Positions 1-11,068 of a stretch of 64,000 nt of DNA are shown here, piece by piece. The position numbers and the translations under genes are program-made. The DNA is taken from contig KV423942.1 in NCBI GenBank assembly GCA_001632435.1, positions 168,763 through 232,762 on the forward strand, in the 5' to 3' direction. The stretch is from Calocera cornea HHB12733 (lineage: Eukaryota > Basidiomycota > Dacrymycetes > Dacrymycetales > Dacrymycetaceae). Position 1 is the first letter of the stretch, and each line of letters starts with the position of its first letter. Under the pieces are notes generated by a model. That model saw only the letters and a list, made by a program, of their open reading frames with translations, did no database searches and was not told the DNA's origin.

Positions 1-1200
1 GGCAGGGTCTGGTTCGATTGTCTGAACTGGTATAACTATCTCGGTACGCTACCAAGTCTATAACCTCCCGAGTAGACGTTGATTACAGTGACAGCATTCG
101 ATATCATTGGCGACCTCGCTTTCGGCGAACCGTTCGGGATGATCGAGGCTGGCGCGGACTCGGCAGCAGTCGCGGTGCACGATGACAATGCCGCCAACAT
201 CGATGTCGCTGAGAAGAGACTGGAGATCATTCGTGTACCAGCTGTCAAGATCCTCAACGATCGTGGTGAATACTCGGCCAGCATGGGAACCTTGCCAGTA
301 TGGTTTAGGCCGTATGCGAAGAAGATCCCATGGTTCGCGAGAGGAAATAGGGCCGTCAAGAATCTCGCTGGTGTATGTAGTCTTGCACACCCGAATTCCT
401 TTATCTGATCTGTTGCAGATTGCGATCGCCGCCGTCGACAAGCGTCTCGCTACACCGACAGATCGTGTTGACCTCCTCACCCGCTTGCAGCAAGGAAAGG
501 ACGACGAAGGGAATCCCATGGGGAGAAGCGAATTGACTGCTGAGGCGTTGACGCAACTGATCGCGGGAAGCGACACCACTAGCAAGTGAGGTTCATTCGC
601 TTCTGTGAATACCATGAGTCTCAATTTCTAGCGAGTTCTTCATGCGCCATTACATACTGGCTTGCGAGATACCCTGAAGCACAACGCAAGTTGCAGAAGG
701 AGCTGGATGACGCTCTTGGCGAGGACGAGGAGCTTCCTACATACGAACAAGTCAAGCGACTCCCTTACCTTGAAGCTGTCATCAATGAGGGCCTGCGCAT
801 TCATTCCACATCGTCGATGGGCCTGCCCCGGATCGTGCCCGAAGGTGGCCTTGAGGTTTCCGGCATGTTCTTTCCTGCCGGCGCTATCTTATCTGTACCG
901 AGCTACACGATCCATCGGGACACCTCCATCTGGGGTACAGACACGGAGGTTTATCGCCCAGAACGGTGGTTCGAGCAGGACGCGGAAGACATTCAAAAGA
1001 CGTTCAACCCGTTCTCCTTCGGGCCCCGAGGCTGCGTTGGGAAGAACCTGGCGTCCATGGAACTGTTGCTGATTATCGCAACCATCTTTCATCGGTTCGA
1101 CTTCGTGCTTATGGATCCGAAACACGACTTGGAGACGAGAGAGGGCTTTTTGCGGAAGCCGGTTACTTGCTTTGTTGGTATGAAGAGGCGGCGCACCTGA
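1..1200 (+). CDS. Cytochrome P450, CYP53 (benzoate 4-monooxygenase)-like, 5' end outside the window
   Basis: This is the C-terminal 352 residues of a haem-thiolate monooxygenase. Exons are 1-43, 89-372, 419-585 and 636-1200, ending in TGA, and the reading frame holds across all joins. Visible P450 landmarks are the I-helix AGSDTTS, the ExxR motif in EGLR, the PERW motif and the haem loop [14 protein letters not shown] with its cysteine ligand. The run AGSDTTSNSSCAI and the ERLRIHST-like region (here [10 protein letters not shown]) resemble CYP53 benzoate para-hydroxylases, which detoxify benzoate in fungi. The subfamily call is from memory of the family and is less sure than the P450 call. 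The membrane anchor and start lie upstream of base 1. No stop or frameshift is seen, so the gene looks intact. Confidence 0.9.
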
Positions 1201-1429
1201 CCTCGATTCTTTGCGCTAGGACCAGGTCACACGCTGGCTCGAAGCATAGGACGAGCCATTACTTCTACCATGTATTCACTATCTATGGACACAAATCTGT
1301 CTTTATGCATCTCTTTATTGTCGCGAACGAACGAGACGCTTGTCGCAGTGCCCTCACTTCACCATGTCAAACATCTCCTGTGAAGGGCGGACAGTCTCGT
1401 TGCATTTGTCACATTCGACCCTCAAACAA

Positions 1430-1575
1430 CTTCAGGAGGACAGGATGGACCTTCTCCTGACGAAGGAGCTGGACAAGGTGATCGCGCACTGCAGGGAGAT
1501 GGGCCGCAGCTGACAGAGCTGTATGACGAGGAACCTGCGGCTTTCATATATGTGGAAAGAGTCGCCCAGTAAGCG
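1430..1575 (+). pseudogene. Calpain N-terminal fragment (relic)
   Basis: Translation from about 1430 gives MDLLLTKELDKVIAHC and, after an in-frame TGA, RNLRLSYMWKE. This matches the segment GLLVTKELDKAIARC...RNRRFRDLSF of the intact calpain gene at 7.6-10.8 kb. The fragment is on the opposite strand to that gene, covers only about 45 codons, carries stops and has no catalytic domain. It ends just before a degenerate repeat array. It is probably a leftover of a duplicated calpain gene. Confidence 0.6.
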
Positions 1576-1647
1576 ACCATAGAAGCACTTCGCGAACCGG
1601 TAGGATTTTTGGCCCTGCTGTGCGCTAGCAGCACGTCAATTTGCGTC

Positions 1648-2330
1648 CGCCGGAAGGGAAGGATGCGGGAGCGAAGATGCGGACCAGCCCGGAGTAAAGT
1701 CACTTCTCTCTCGGAAGCACATTCACTTCCCGCTGGGAAGCAAACGGGTGAGGGAGCGGAAGCAAGTCCTCTGACGGAGGCCAAATATGTGAGGGGAATT
1801 AAATAGATCCAGCGGAATCAAATGGGTTCAATGGAAGCACATGCATTAGACGGAAGCAAAAAATTGAGCAGATGCATAATGAACAGCGGAAGTAAAACAC
1901 CAATTACAAGTCAAATGCTAATGGAAGCAAAACACATATGAAAAGTAAAAACCCAAAGGAAGCCAAGAGAGAAGTAAAAGCAAATACCAACAGCAGAGGC
2001 AAATATACCAAGAGAAAGCACCATTACTGAGCAGAAGCACATGGCCCTCTGGGGGAAGCAAACATATATTCCCAGGCAAACCCTTGTTCGGAAGCAAGTA
2101 AACAAGCAGAAGCAAATAATCAGGACAGAGACAAATATTAGGGATAGCAGACTCAAATGGAGAAGCAAGTGCTGCTATTGAAGCAATATCTGAAAAGTGA
2201 AGTGAACACCCACGCAGAAGGAAATGTGATTGCTGAAGTAAACTTTGAGCGGATGCAAATGTGATGCGGAGGCAAAAGACTTCAGCGTGAGCAAATGTAT
2301 ACTCAGGCGGGAGCAAACCCACCCTGAAAT
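1648..2330. repeat. Degenerate 18-19 bp tandem repeat array, copy 1
   Basis: Units of about 18-19 bp recur, each with a core close to CGGAAGCAAAT followed by a variable stretch ending in AG. Examples start near 1733, 1848, 2033, 2090 and 2265. The array is old: units vary at many positions and some are 17-22 bp. The same consensus makes up the array at 16148-16590. No long reading frame is maintained through it, so coding is unlikely. Confidence 0.75.
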
Positions 2331-2730
2331 GAGGGGTCCTTTACGGACGCCGGGGTAAACGGAGGTCCATGTAACACGGAGCGGTCCTTTTTCATACTAG
2401 TACCGTATCGAAAGACCAGAAAGGGGCGTCTCAGAGAAATGAATTAGATGATTGTTGACTAGATCAATGATACATGCATAGTCCGATGTCTGACCGTCCT
2501 GGGACCTTGACCCGCTAAATAATGGAACGCTATGGATCTCTGAGGTGAAGACACGGTGGGGAACCAGGCCGAGGCCCTGCTCAAGGAGTATATGGAGCCA
2601 ATCACCAAGCCAGCGAATGATCATCATACAGTACGAAGACGCCACAGCGCTAAGCTGCAAAGGATCAAGATCTCAGCCACTCGGTCGAGCAATAGAAGGA
2701 CGCGGGTCACAGGCGCTGCAACCACATCCC
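2331..2730. other. Intergenic, no gene seen
   Basis: This lies between the repeat array and the 3' end of the recyclin-like gene. It has short open frames only, without recognisable similarity or paired splice sites, and may contain the 3' UTR of the minus-strand gene. Confidence 0.5.
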
Positions 2731-5700
2731 TCATGCAATAATGCAATCTTCCTTGAAGCTGAGGTTGTACATGGTCTTGTCAACTGTCTTTTCGATTTTT
2801 TTCCAATCGGCCCGGCGTTGGATGAACTCATAGACGTCCTGTGAACACTCAGTTCAACACGGCGTGATGACAGGCCGACTGATCAACCCACCTCGGGACG
2901 GAAGGACCCTCCATATCGGGTCACATCCCTAACGATCTGTGCTAGATCTTTGGCGTCTGAGACGATGAAAACGTGTCCGAGCATCTTCAGATTCGAAAAA
3001 TCTTGGGTGATTTGCTGAACGCGGAGGGACGCAATGAAGTTGTAGTACGCATTCAGGTCAGCAATGACTTGGAAACCCCCTTCGAGCGAGATTATTTGTC
3101 GCTTCAGGTGCTTCTGGATAATGCTGCGATTTCGTCAATCGGGAAGACCCAAAACGGTATGGGGGCTGGGGCCTACGCGTGCAGACGAATGCCCACTTCC
3201 TGATAAAACACCTCCAAGACCTCCTTACTTGTGCTTCCTTTGAGGAGTTTGCAATGCATCTCGAGACATTGAATTGCCTCGCGGCATCCCTGTGTTGGTC
3301 CAAGCTCCAGAGGAGCATTTTCAGGCGGATAATACTCTCGAGCACCTGTTCTACTCCAGATGATATGCTCTACCTGCGTCAAGTTAGTGAATGAAGTGTG
3401 TGGACAGTGTGCCTCCTTGCCTGATTCATCAGCACCTCGGTACCAGCATTCATGCCACTGGCCACAGCGTCATCCAGTCCATTCTCGAAACGCTTCTTCT
3501 CCCGGATGACATCATTCATGAAGTCAGTGCGATCAATATGAGATGCCAACTCCTTGTCGAAGAAAACTTGCACCATTGACTGGATCGTATCTGCCAGATG
3601 TACCAGTTCAAAGAATTGCAGAAGGGGTGCCACACTAGTCGTGATCTCGTGCTCGTCAGGCTTGTACATCTTCATCTGTTCGGTCGCCCTGGGAGCAGAA
3701 TGAGCCTTTGCCATGTTTACAACGTGAACGTACGTACTTCTCGAAGGCAGGGCATATGTGGCGATCTCCCATAGCTTGCAGTAGTAAGACGAAAAGCTTC
3801 TCAATGGTGTCGCGAACGCGATAGCCGAAATCACCCGGATAAGAGTCAAATGTTTGTACTCGAGCCAGAGAGTCTCGAACAGCATGGATCAGCTCCAGCG
3901 CGACGTCTAACGAGAGGAGAAGCTCGAGTCGATCGAATGAAGACGGCATAGGTGTCGTGCTGCGAGTACCAGGAGCAGGAGTACCTGAGCGGCTTTGAGG
4001 TCGACTCCTTGGTGGTGCCAATGAAGCCCGCGAGACATTGGCGATGTGGGGGGGAATGGGTGACGGGTGAACTTCCACTTCTTGAGCCTCATCGGCGTCC
4101 TCTATGGTCATATCAAAAACGTTCGGATCGTCTTTGTCCCCAAGAGGGGTTCGATAGCCGTTCGCCTCCATCTTGGACTTGTCCGTCCACTGCTGTGGAT
4201 TGAGCTTCGAAATTCCTTTTGCTACTGCCGTTCCGCCAGTTGCAGCAACCTGCACAGGGAGCAGAAGGACGTCGGTGAACGAGGCCAGCACGTTTCGCTT
4301 GACTTGCGCAGGGTTCTTTGAACCGAGGAAATTTGGAGCGTTCGGCGACACGAGTCCTGTATGCGTTGCAACTCTGCGGTCCCACTCGTCACAGGAAGCG
4401 TCCAGCGCTTTTTTGGTCGACGTGATCTCTTCTGTTAGATAGTCGTCCATGTACATTTCGAACATACGGAAGCTGCTTCGAATGAGCATCTCACCCATGA
4501 CCGCACGGACATTACGTACATGACATCCTCAGCCTGCGTGCGAGTGATAATGGGTACGACTGGCTTGCCGTTCGCCAGACTGTTCTTTCTGGAGTGGTCT
4601 GCGAAGCTGTTTTTCCGAGCATGGCCTTTTCTTGGGGGGCCCTGCGCGACTTCCATGATGTCATCAACCATTCGCCATGCCTGCTTGAACGTGGCAGGTG
4701 TGGCTTGAAGGTATGTCGCAGTTGAAATCTCCTTCGAGCGCTCCAGAAGTGGAGTGATGTACTCAGCGATCTGAAAGAGGTCAACGGAGGTCTTTACTGG
4801 ATAAGGAAGAAATGCGCACCACATCCGTGGCAACACGCCGTGTAAACGCCAACAGAATATCGGCAGACGGTGGGAAGATGCGAATCGCCAGTGCACCCTC
4901 TTTCCTTACAGATTCCATGGTGTTGGTCATGAAGACGACCATGGGATCTAGATCAAGCGTGTTATTTGCGCTGAACCAGCTCAGTCATTGGACATCAGCG
5001 CGCACGGCTAGACCAAGCTCACAGATTTCGCAACGGGTCCCATCTGTCCGACTCGTAGAACACATCGCGCTTCTCCATCCATGTCTTGCCCAAGTCCCAC
5101 TCTCCGCTGCCGTTCCACACTTCCCAGCTCGCCCAAGCCGCCTCCTTCATGCCCTCATCATCCCGATTCTCCTCAGCAGTATCGAATGCCGTCACCAGGG
5201 TAGTGTTGAACCTCTCAATGGCGGCAGTAAGGGCGTCCCGCTGAGCGCTCCATATTCGTGTCGGCTCAATTCTGGGGGACAGGAAAAGAGCAAGAAGGTG
5301 CAAGACCCGGCCGCGGTAGAGCGGCTTGGTTGGTGAAGGGAACAGATGCGACAGCGCTAGTTCGGCAGGCGTCACCACCTTTGGTAACAAGGCCGCGAGG
5401 GCGCGATGTGCTTTCATGAACTTGCTCCGGTAAGTATGATGGGAGGGGAAGGCGGTAATGTATGGCACTGCGGACTTGTTGTCCAACGCGACATTGTTGA
5501 ACGTCGTGACGAACTGTCCGAAGGTCGCGGTAGCTGTGCCGGTGGTTGACTGCGTTGGTGGTGCCTCAGTGAAATCGCCGAATTCGTCCTCCCCTCCGAC
5601 CGAGAACAGAGCGAGATCACTCTCCTCTTCCACGACGAAGTGGTTCGGTCGTGGCGGAGGAGATTTCTGCTCCTCATCGCTCTGAAGCTCTGACAGCACC

Positions 5701-6002
5701 TCCTGAAGCCCGTACTTGTCCACCTTCAACGCCAGCCACTTCTTCTCCCACAGCTTCTCATCCCTGACGAGCCTCGCGAATGCCCGTGAACTTCGCGCGA
5801 CGGCAGGTAGGTCATACAGAGGGAGTTGTTCTAGGATCAGGAGGTGCAGTTCGGGCGGAAGCGGTCCGATATATGTCGCTCGTGACGGTTGAGTTTGACC
5901 CAAGCGCGAGAGGACGGAGACTGCGGTCGAGGAGGCTTTGGACGCCTTGTCGTAAAGCTTGACGGGTTCGAGGGCCGTCCATTTATCCATCGAGTGTACC
6001 AA
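2731..6002 (-). CDS. rcy1: Recyclin-like F-box protein with Sec10/exocyst-type domain
   Basis: The eight-exon model gives 973 aa: 5023-6002, 4820-4970, 4520-4770, 3738-4472, 3421-3688, 3177-3373, 2892-3123 and 2731-2838 (stop TGA). The N-terminus has an F-box (GPLPPELHLLILEQLPLYDL, about residues 45-65). The rest is the alpha-helical Sec10-like region, with conserved stretches MVVFMTNTMESVRKEG, HCKLLKGSTSKEVLEVFYQE and KHLKRQIISLEGGFQV. Known relatives (Rcy1/recyclin) act in SCF-linked recycling of membrane proteins from endosomes and in exocytosis. The intron at 3374-3420 appears to use a GC donor (CAG|GCAAGG). The intron at 4473-4519 is inferred from a strong GTACGT donor and restores the frame. 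Two methionines (6002 and 5988) are possible starts. The gene is divergent from the ribokinase gene. Confidence 0.88.
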
Positions 6003-6233
6003 AGACCAGCTCTAGTGATGTCGAAAGGAAGAGTCGTAAGTAGCCAGCGGGTATCAAGGTCGGTGCGAATAGCTTATACGGTGCTGCCAAAGGCGTTGAA
6101 ACATCTGCTTGGGCTGATACGGCCGCTCGACACGACACAGGGATGCGCTGCGGGGCTGATGCCCTCCTGGGCGCTGAACGGAACAGCCACCTTGCGTCCC
6201 TGACGGTCATTGCCGGTCAGCCGTTCTCCTGCA
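6003..6233. promoter_or_regulatory. Shared divergent promoter of recyclin-like and ribokinase genes
   Basis: Only 231 bp separate the two start codons, which face away from each other, so both promoters must overlap here. No clear TATA box is seen. Confidence 0.5.
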
Positions 6234-7432
6234 ATGGCCCCAACTTGTCTTGTCAGAGGCTCATTGAATATCGACGAGTTCTTTCGAGGTGGGCAGGATC
6301 TGAATCTGCAGGCTACTTTGTATTGAATGCATTCGAGTACCCCATATCGTGCGCGCGGGCGAGACGATCTCGTCCACCGGGGACCTGACGCGACGAGCCG
6401 GTGGGAAGGGTGCGAATCAGGCTGCCGCCATCGCTCGGGCGGGCGGGCGCGTCGAGCTCGTTGGTGCCGTCGGCAAAGATGGGCAATGGCTGAAGCAGGA
6501 GCTGTCTGAGGCTGGAGTGGGCGTCGAGGGTGTTGCGGTAGATGAGGAGGTGCGTTTAGTGAATCGTTTAGTGAATCGTTCACCGGCTCAGCGTAGCATG
6601 GCTAACCATTGCCTAGATCTCTACTGGTCGCGCGATCATCCAGCTAACCCCAGAGGGAGAGAACTGTATCATTCTGTATGCCGGAACAAACCTCTTACCT
6701 CTGGGCCCGCCGTCGGAGCATCTCGTCTCTCCCATCACCCACCTTCTGCTCCAAAACGAGATCCGGCAGGACACCACGCTGGCCTTCCTGAAGTATGCAA
6801 AGGAGAACGGCATCAAGACGATCTACAACCCTTCTCCTCTCCTCCCGCCTGAGGAAATCGCAAAGTTCCCGTGGAGTATGGTGTGTAGCTTCGCTGCATT
6901 GTCCAGAACTCAGCTGAATGAAATAACCACAGGTTGACTACCTCCTTCTGAACGAGCACGAAGCGGCCGCCCTAGCAGACGCAACCCCGGCTGGTCAGAA
7001 AGCGACAACGTCGGAGATAGAGAAGGACATGCCCGGGGAAGCCGACGTCCTATCGCGTCTGCAGCAGCCGATGTTCGAGAACTGCGTCATCGTCCTTACC
7101 CTTGGCGCACAAGGCGTCGTCACCTATATTTCCAAGGACGAGATATACTATCTTCCTTCAGCGACACTGCGTGGTACTACCAGAGACAGTACGGGCGCTG
7201 GAGACTGTTTCACTGGCTATTTTGTGACTGGATTGATGCAAGGGATCGAGAAGGAGGATTGGAAGACGCTCTTGCAGCGCTGTGTGGTGGTACGTTCCAT
7301 TGCTATAGGTCGACTTCTCATGCTGATGCGGAACAGGCAGCGGGCATGTGCGTGGAAAGAGCTGGCGCCCTGGGCAGTATACCCACAGCTGCCGAGGTTG
7401 ATGCTCGGATAGAGGAAATGGAAAGCATGTAG
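6234..7432 (+). CDS. RBK1: Ribokinase (PfkB-family sugar kinase)
   Basis: The five-exon model gives 327 aa: 6234-6288, 6338-6549, 6617-6880, 6933-7289 and 7337-7432. Ribokinase phosphorylates D-ribose at O5 with ATP in the cytosol, feeding the pentose phosphate pathway. The PfkB signature 1 region GGKGANQAAAIARAGG and the signature 2 region DSTGAGDCFTGYF, with the catalytic Asp in GAGD, are both intact. The start ATG at 6234 gives MAPTCLVRGSLNIDEFF, a normal ribokinase N-terminus. Intron 2 (6550-6616) contains a short tandem duplication of GTTTAGTGAATC. The gene converges with the calpain gene, with 150 bp between stops. Confidence 0.92.
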
Positions 7433-7582
7433 ATGCATCCGTGACAAGATCGAATGTACCATTGTGGTGATGACCGCAAGTGTAGTGTAAACAAGTGGAA
7501 TGGAAGAAACATCAACGATCCAAAGGCGTGTCCGGGTGGGCACGCATGCATAAATAATCTTCAACCCAAAACCAGAAGCAGT

Positions 7583-10500
7583 CTACTCGTCTTCGGGCCG
7601 CTTCCATGAGATGATCCGTCCGTGGCGCAGCTGGCCGCGGATTGTGACCGGAGTGTCTTTGCAATCCTTCGTGAACACCTTGAGACCAACAATGATGTTG
7701 TCGTCGTCATCGTCTGACGGTGCGGCCTGCGTTGTATGTCAGCACTTGGTCCGGCTCTCAAGTGATCCAGTAACCGAATCATGCAGCTTAGCGCGGTCGC
7801 CTGGTCGTAAAGGAACCAGGCGATGTCCAGCCTTATGCACTTCCGTCGTGAAGCCTGACTTGTAGCATCTCTCACAGAGATCAAAGTCGGGACATGCAGC
7901 CCTAAATTGCCAGTCAGGTCCTATACCCATGCGAGCAACAAGTCCCCACGTACTCCAAGCACTTGTACGCAATGCCAATAATGGGGATCTCCTACAGATT
8001 GTGTGAGCCGCACGTCCCATTGAATTGCCTGGAAGATGTTTCTTACGTTACATCCGTCACATCGTACACCTTCATGAATGGGAGCGCGCGATTCCATCAT
8101 CACCATTGGCGGTGGCCGCAGTGCCTCAACCTGGGTGTCACCGCGCGTCTCCTCATTCCCATTCGGGATCAAGAGAGACTCCACGGCTAAACCTCTGTCG
8201 CGGTTCGAGTCGTCAGACGGTTCTTCAGGCGCTACGATTTCATCCGTCGTTGTAGGCGGCCCTGTGGTTCCGTTCGGCTCGACGTCCGTCTTGTGTGCAT
8301 CTTCGACCTCCGCAGCCTTGTCCTCTGCCTTCACTGCTTCTGGTTCTTCAATATCTCTCACGTCGTCTGCATCCCGGTAGTCATCCTTCTCAGGATCTTC
8401 CTTGTCATCGGAATCTTTGCCTGCATCCTCCGGTGCAGGCTGTTCACCGCTGTCACCCTCGTCCTCTTCTGGCATATGGAAGCCGTTTGGAATATCTGAG
8501 CGGATTGCCTCGTCTTGAGCGGGATCTTCTTCTTGGGGCTCCGGCTCGTTGTTCTTGATGGCTTCCTCCATGGTACGAATCTCGAGTTCATTAAGGTCGA
8601 GCCCTGCATAGCGCTCGAGAGGGATGGGAAGCTGATGGTGACCCCAGTCACTAAGACATGTCGTCAGTAGTTTACCCAAACCTGAGGACCCTTCTCACTT
8701 TGAATTGAAATCTATATCACAGGGTGAGCGCCTGCCTGAGGTGAACAACGCACGTACTTACTGACTGCTATCATCTGCGCGGTAGCACACTCCGTCAATA
8801 CTCTTGTGAGCTTCCGTGGGTTCCATCCTCCAATGTTTTCAGAGACGTAGTCCTAACGGACAGGTGTCAGGGGCGTCGTATCGTGAAACGGGCATTCATA
8901 CCTTGTTCTTCTCCATCCGCCGATCGAACCTGACATGCACAACATAGTCACCTGCCTCCAAGTCGAGCTCGATGTTCACACTACGTGTCCAGATTGCAGC
9001 GTGGTGCGAGACAGCGACAACTTCCTTGTCTCCCTTCTTGAATAATGCGAAGTCAAAGCTCCATCTTGTCCATGGCGCAAGCTCGCGGAAGTAGCGTGCA
9101 TCCAACTGCGCAAGGACGACGATGGTAGGAGCCGCTTTCGGCATCGTGAAGGTAACTACATATGATCAGTGACTTCTCTATTGCGGCGAGGTAGACCTAC
9201 AAGAGACATCGCCAAAGTTCCACACGGCCGGGAACTTCCTGCCTGTGACTTCCAGCCAATGACTGCTGACCGTCCATGTGGGATCTAGCACCTTTGTGCG
9301 ATGGATGACCCAGAAAGTGTTCAAGAAGTCCTCGTAGTTCATCAAGAATTCGCCGTCGTCGCCGAACGCATGGCCCAGCGCAGGCAGAGCCGCCAGCCAC
9401 TCCGAGTTCCACTCCTTGGAGCCGTCAGACCACGGACCTGTCCATTCGCTCGAGCCCCAGGGGTTTCGTAATCGCACAAAACGCTTGCCCTTGTGCTCGA
9501 TGGCACGGAGGACCGAGTACGCGTGTCCGACGATCAACCCGTTGACGCTGGGGATCCCCTCGTCGCTGTCGACAGGAACCTCCAGACCGGCGAGATAGCA
9601 TCCGAATAGGCGATCGTCGTTGGCCTTCAACAGCTCGCTCTGCCAGAACTCATCGGTATCGAGGATATCGTTCATATGGATGAGCGTGGACACGCCTCCG
9701 GTGAGGTCTTCCAGTGCTTCGGCAGCAGCGCCTCCCAGAAGGGCAGCATAGTCCCCATGCAGCTTGGCGTACGCCTTCTCGATCAGAGGGCTGTCGAAGC
9801 GGTGAGTTCAGAAGTGAATCCGGAAGAGGATGGGGCGTACACCCAAGTCTCGTTCTCCGTCCCCGATCTGGCAAAGTACAGGCACTTGCCGCCCTTCCGT
9901 GCCGTCTTGTTGTACAGGTTCTTGTCGTTGTGATACAGATTCCGCTCCTTCTGCGTGAGAGATTCGTATTTCGGGACGCTCACGTACAGCAGGCTACAAA
10001 GCGTGAGCAGGAGGGGCGAGGGCAAGTGGGGCGGGCTTACTCGTCGATGATGACGTCCACCCAACCGCCATCGCGGTGGAAGATGAAGCCATATACCCCG
10101 ACTTTCTCGTCCCGCTGTACCATCACACGCTGCATCAGCGCGCGACCCACATACACCCTTAGGCACCCAACTCACCGCAACGCACACCTTCTCCACCAGC
10201 TCGGGATAGCAAGTGAACCTGCACCCCGGTCAATAAACGGACACAGCGCTTAGCCAGGCACGGAGCACGCACGTAGCCAGAGCGCTCAAGAACCAGCAAT
10301 CCCCCAGCTCCCCTTGTACAATATCCCCCGATGTGACGCCATCAATATAGAACTCGGGATGATCGTAGATCTGCCCCACACGCAGCACGTCCGACGGGCT
10401 GAACCGCTGCCCCGCGGGCGTCGCAAGCCCGTGTAAGCACCTGCGGCAGCATATCAGCTCAGCTAAGCGCCCTCCACCCCCCGCCAGTAAGCGCCAGAAC

Positions 10501-10788
10501 GGACCTCTCCCTGTCCTCCTCCAAGTCAAACGAGAGATCCCTGAACCGCCGGTTCCTCCTCCTGCAGTCCTTCGAGATCCGGTCCACCTTGTCCGCGCAG
10601 CGCGCGATCGCCTTGTCCAGCTCCTTCGTGACGAGCAGGCCGACCTTGTCCTTCTTCAGTGGGACCGACTGGGAGAGCATCTCCCCCGCGGTCGGCGCTT
10701 GTTCCTTCTCTGGCGGGAGCATCGCGGTCGGAGTCGTGGGGCGCTTGGGGGTGGGCGGCGGTCCAAGCCAAGTGTCGTGCCTCGACAC
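7583..10788 (-). CDS. Calpain-family cysteine protease with C-terminal ZZ zinc finger
   Basis: At least 13 exons: 10505-10788 (5' boundary uncertain), 10273-10440, 10176-10218, 10041-10114, 9841-9993, 9201-9790, 8902-9155, 8762-8852, 8699-8711, 8047-8650, 7954-7991, 7775-7901 and 7583-7726, about 860 aa. The calpain papain-like core is complete: Cys in QGELGDCWFLSALAT, His in VNGLIVGHAYSVL and Asn in RLRNPWG. A domain-III-like beta region (FTMPKAAPTIVVLAQLD) follows, then an acidic low-complexity linker. A ZZ finger comes next (CDGC...C...C...CERCY...H...H), then a tail ending ISWKRPEDE. Exon 8699-8711 is a 13-nt microexon. The true start is unclear: the first frame opens without ATG, and a further exon near 10.83-10.86 kb (GTAAGC donor at about 10827) is likely. 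The function is presumably Ca2+-regulated or signalling proteolysis, and no substrate can be named. Confidence 0.9.
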
Positions 10789-11068
10789 AGGGGCGTGCGC
10801 CAGTCAGACACGAGTCAACAATGGGCTTACGACGCGCTTGGAGGCGGGCGACACTGCAGGGCGTGTTAGCCCCTAGCTAGTGCATTCCCCGTTTGTCCTA
10901 ATGCATTTCCGATGGATGCTATGCAGTTGCCATGTGTGGGAGGGCGCCTACACCCTATCGCACACGAGGCGTCAGGGTGCAACATCGGAGGTTTTCGGAG
11001 GCCGTTTCTAATGCAACGGCGACAACCCCGCACTCCTGATTGCCGACACCACTGCTGTATTATTGGGA
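10789..11068. other. Intergenic between calpain 5' end and ETFDH 3' end
   Basis: It probably holds the missing first calpain exon or exons and its promoter. No ATG joining cleanly to the calpain frame was found. Confidence 0.4.
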
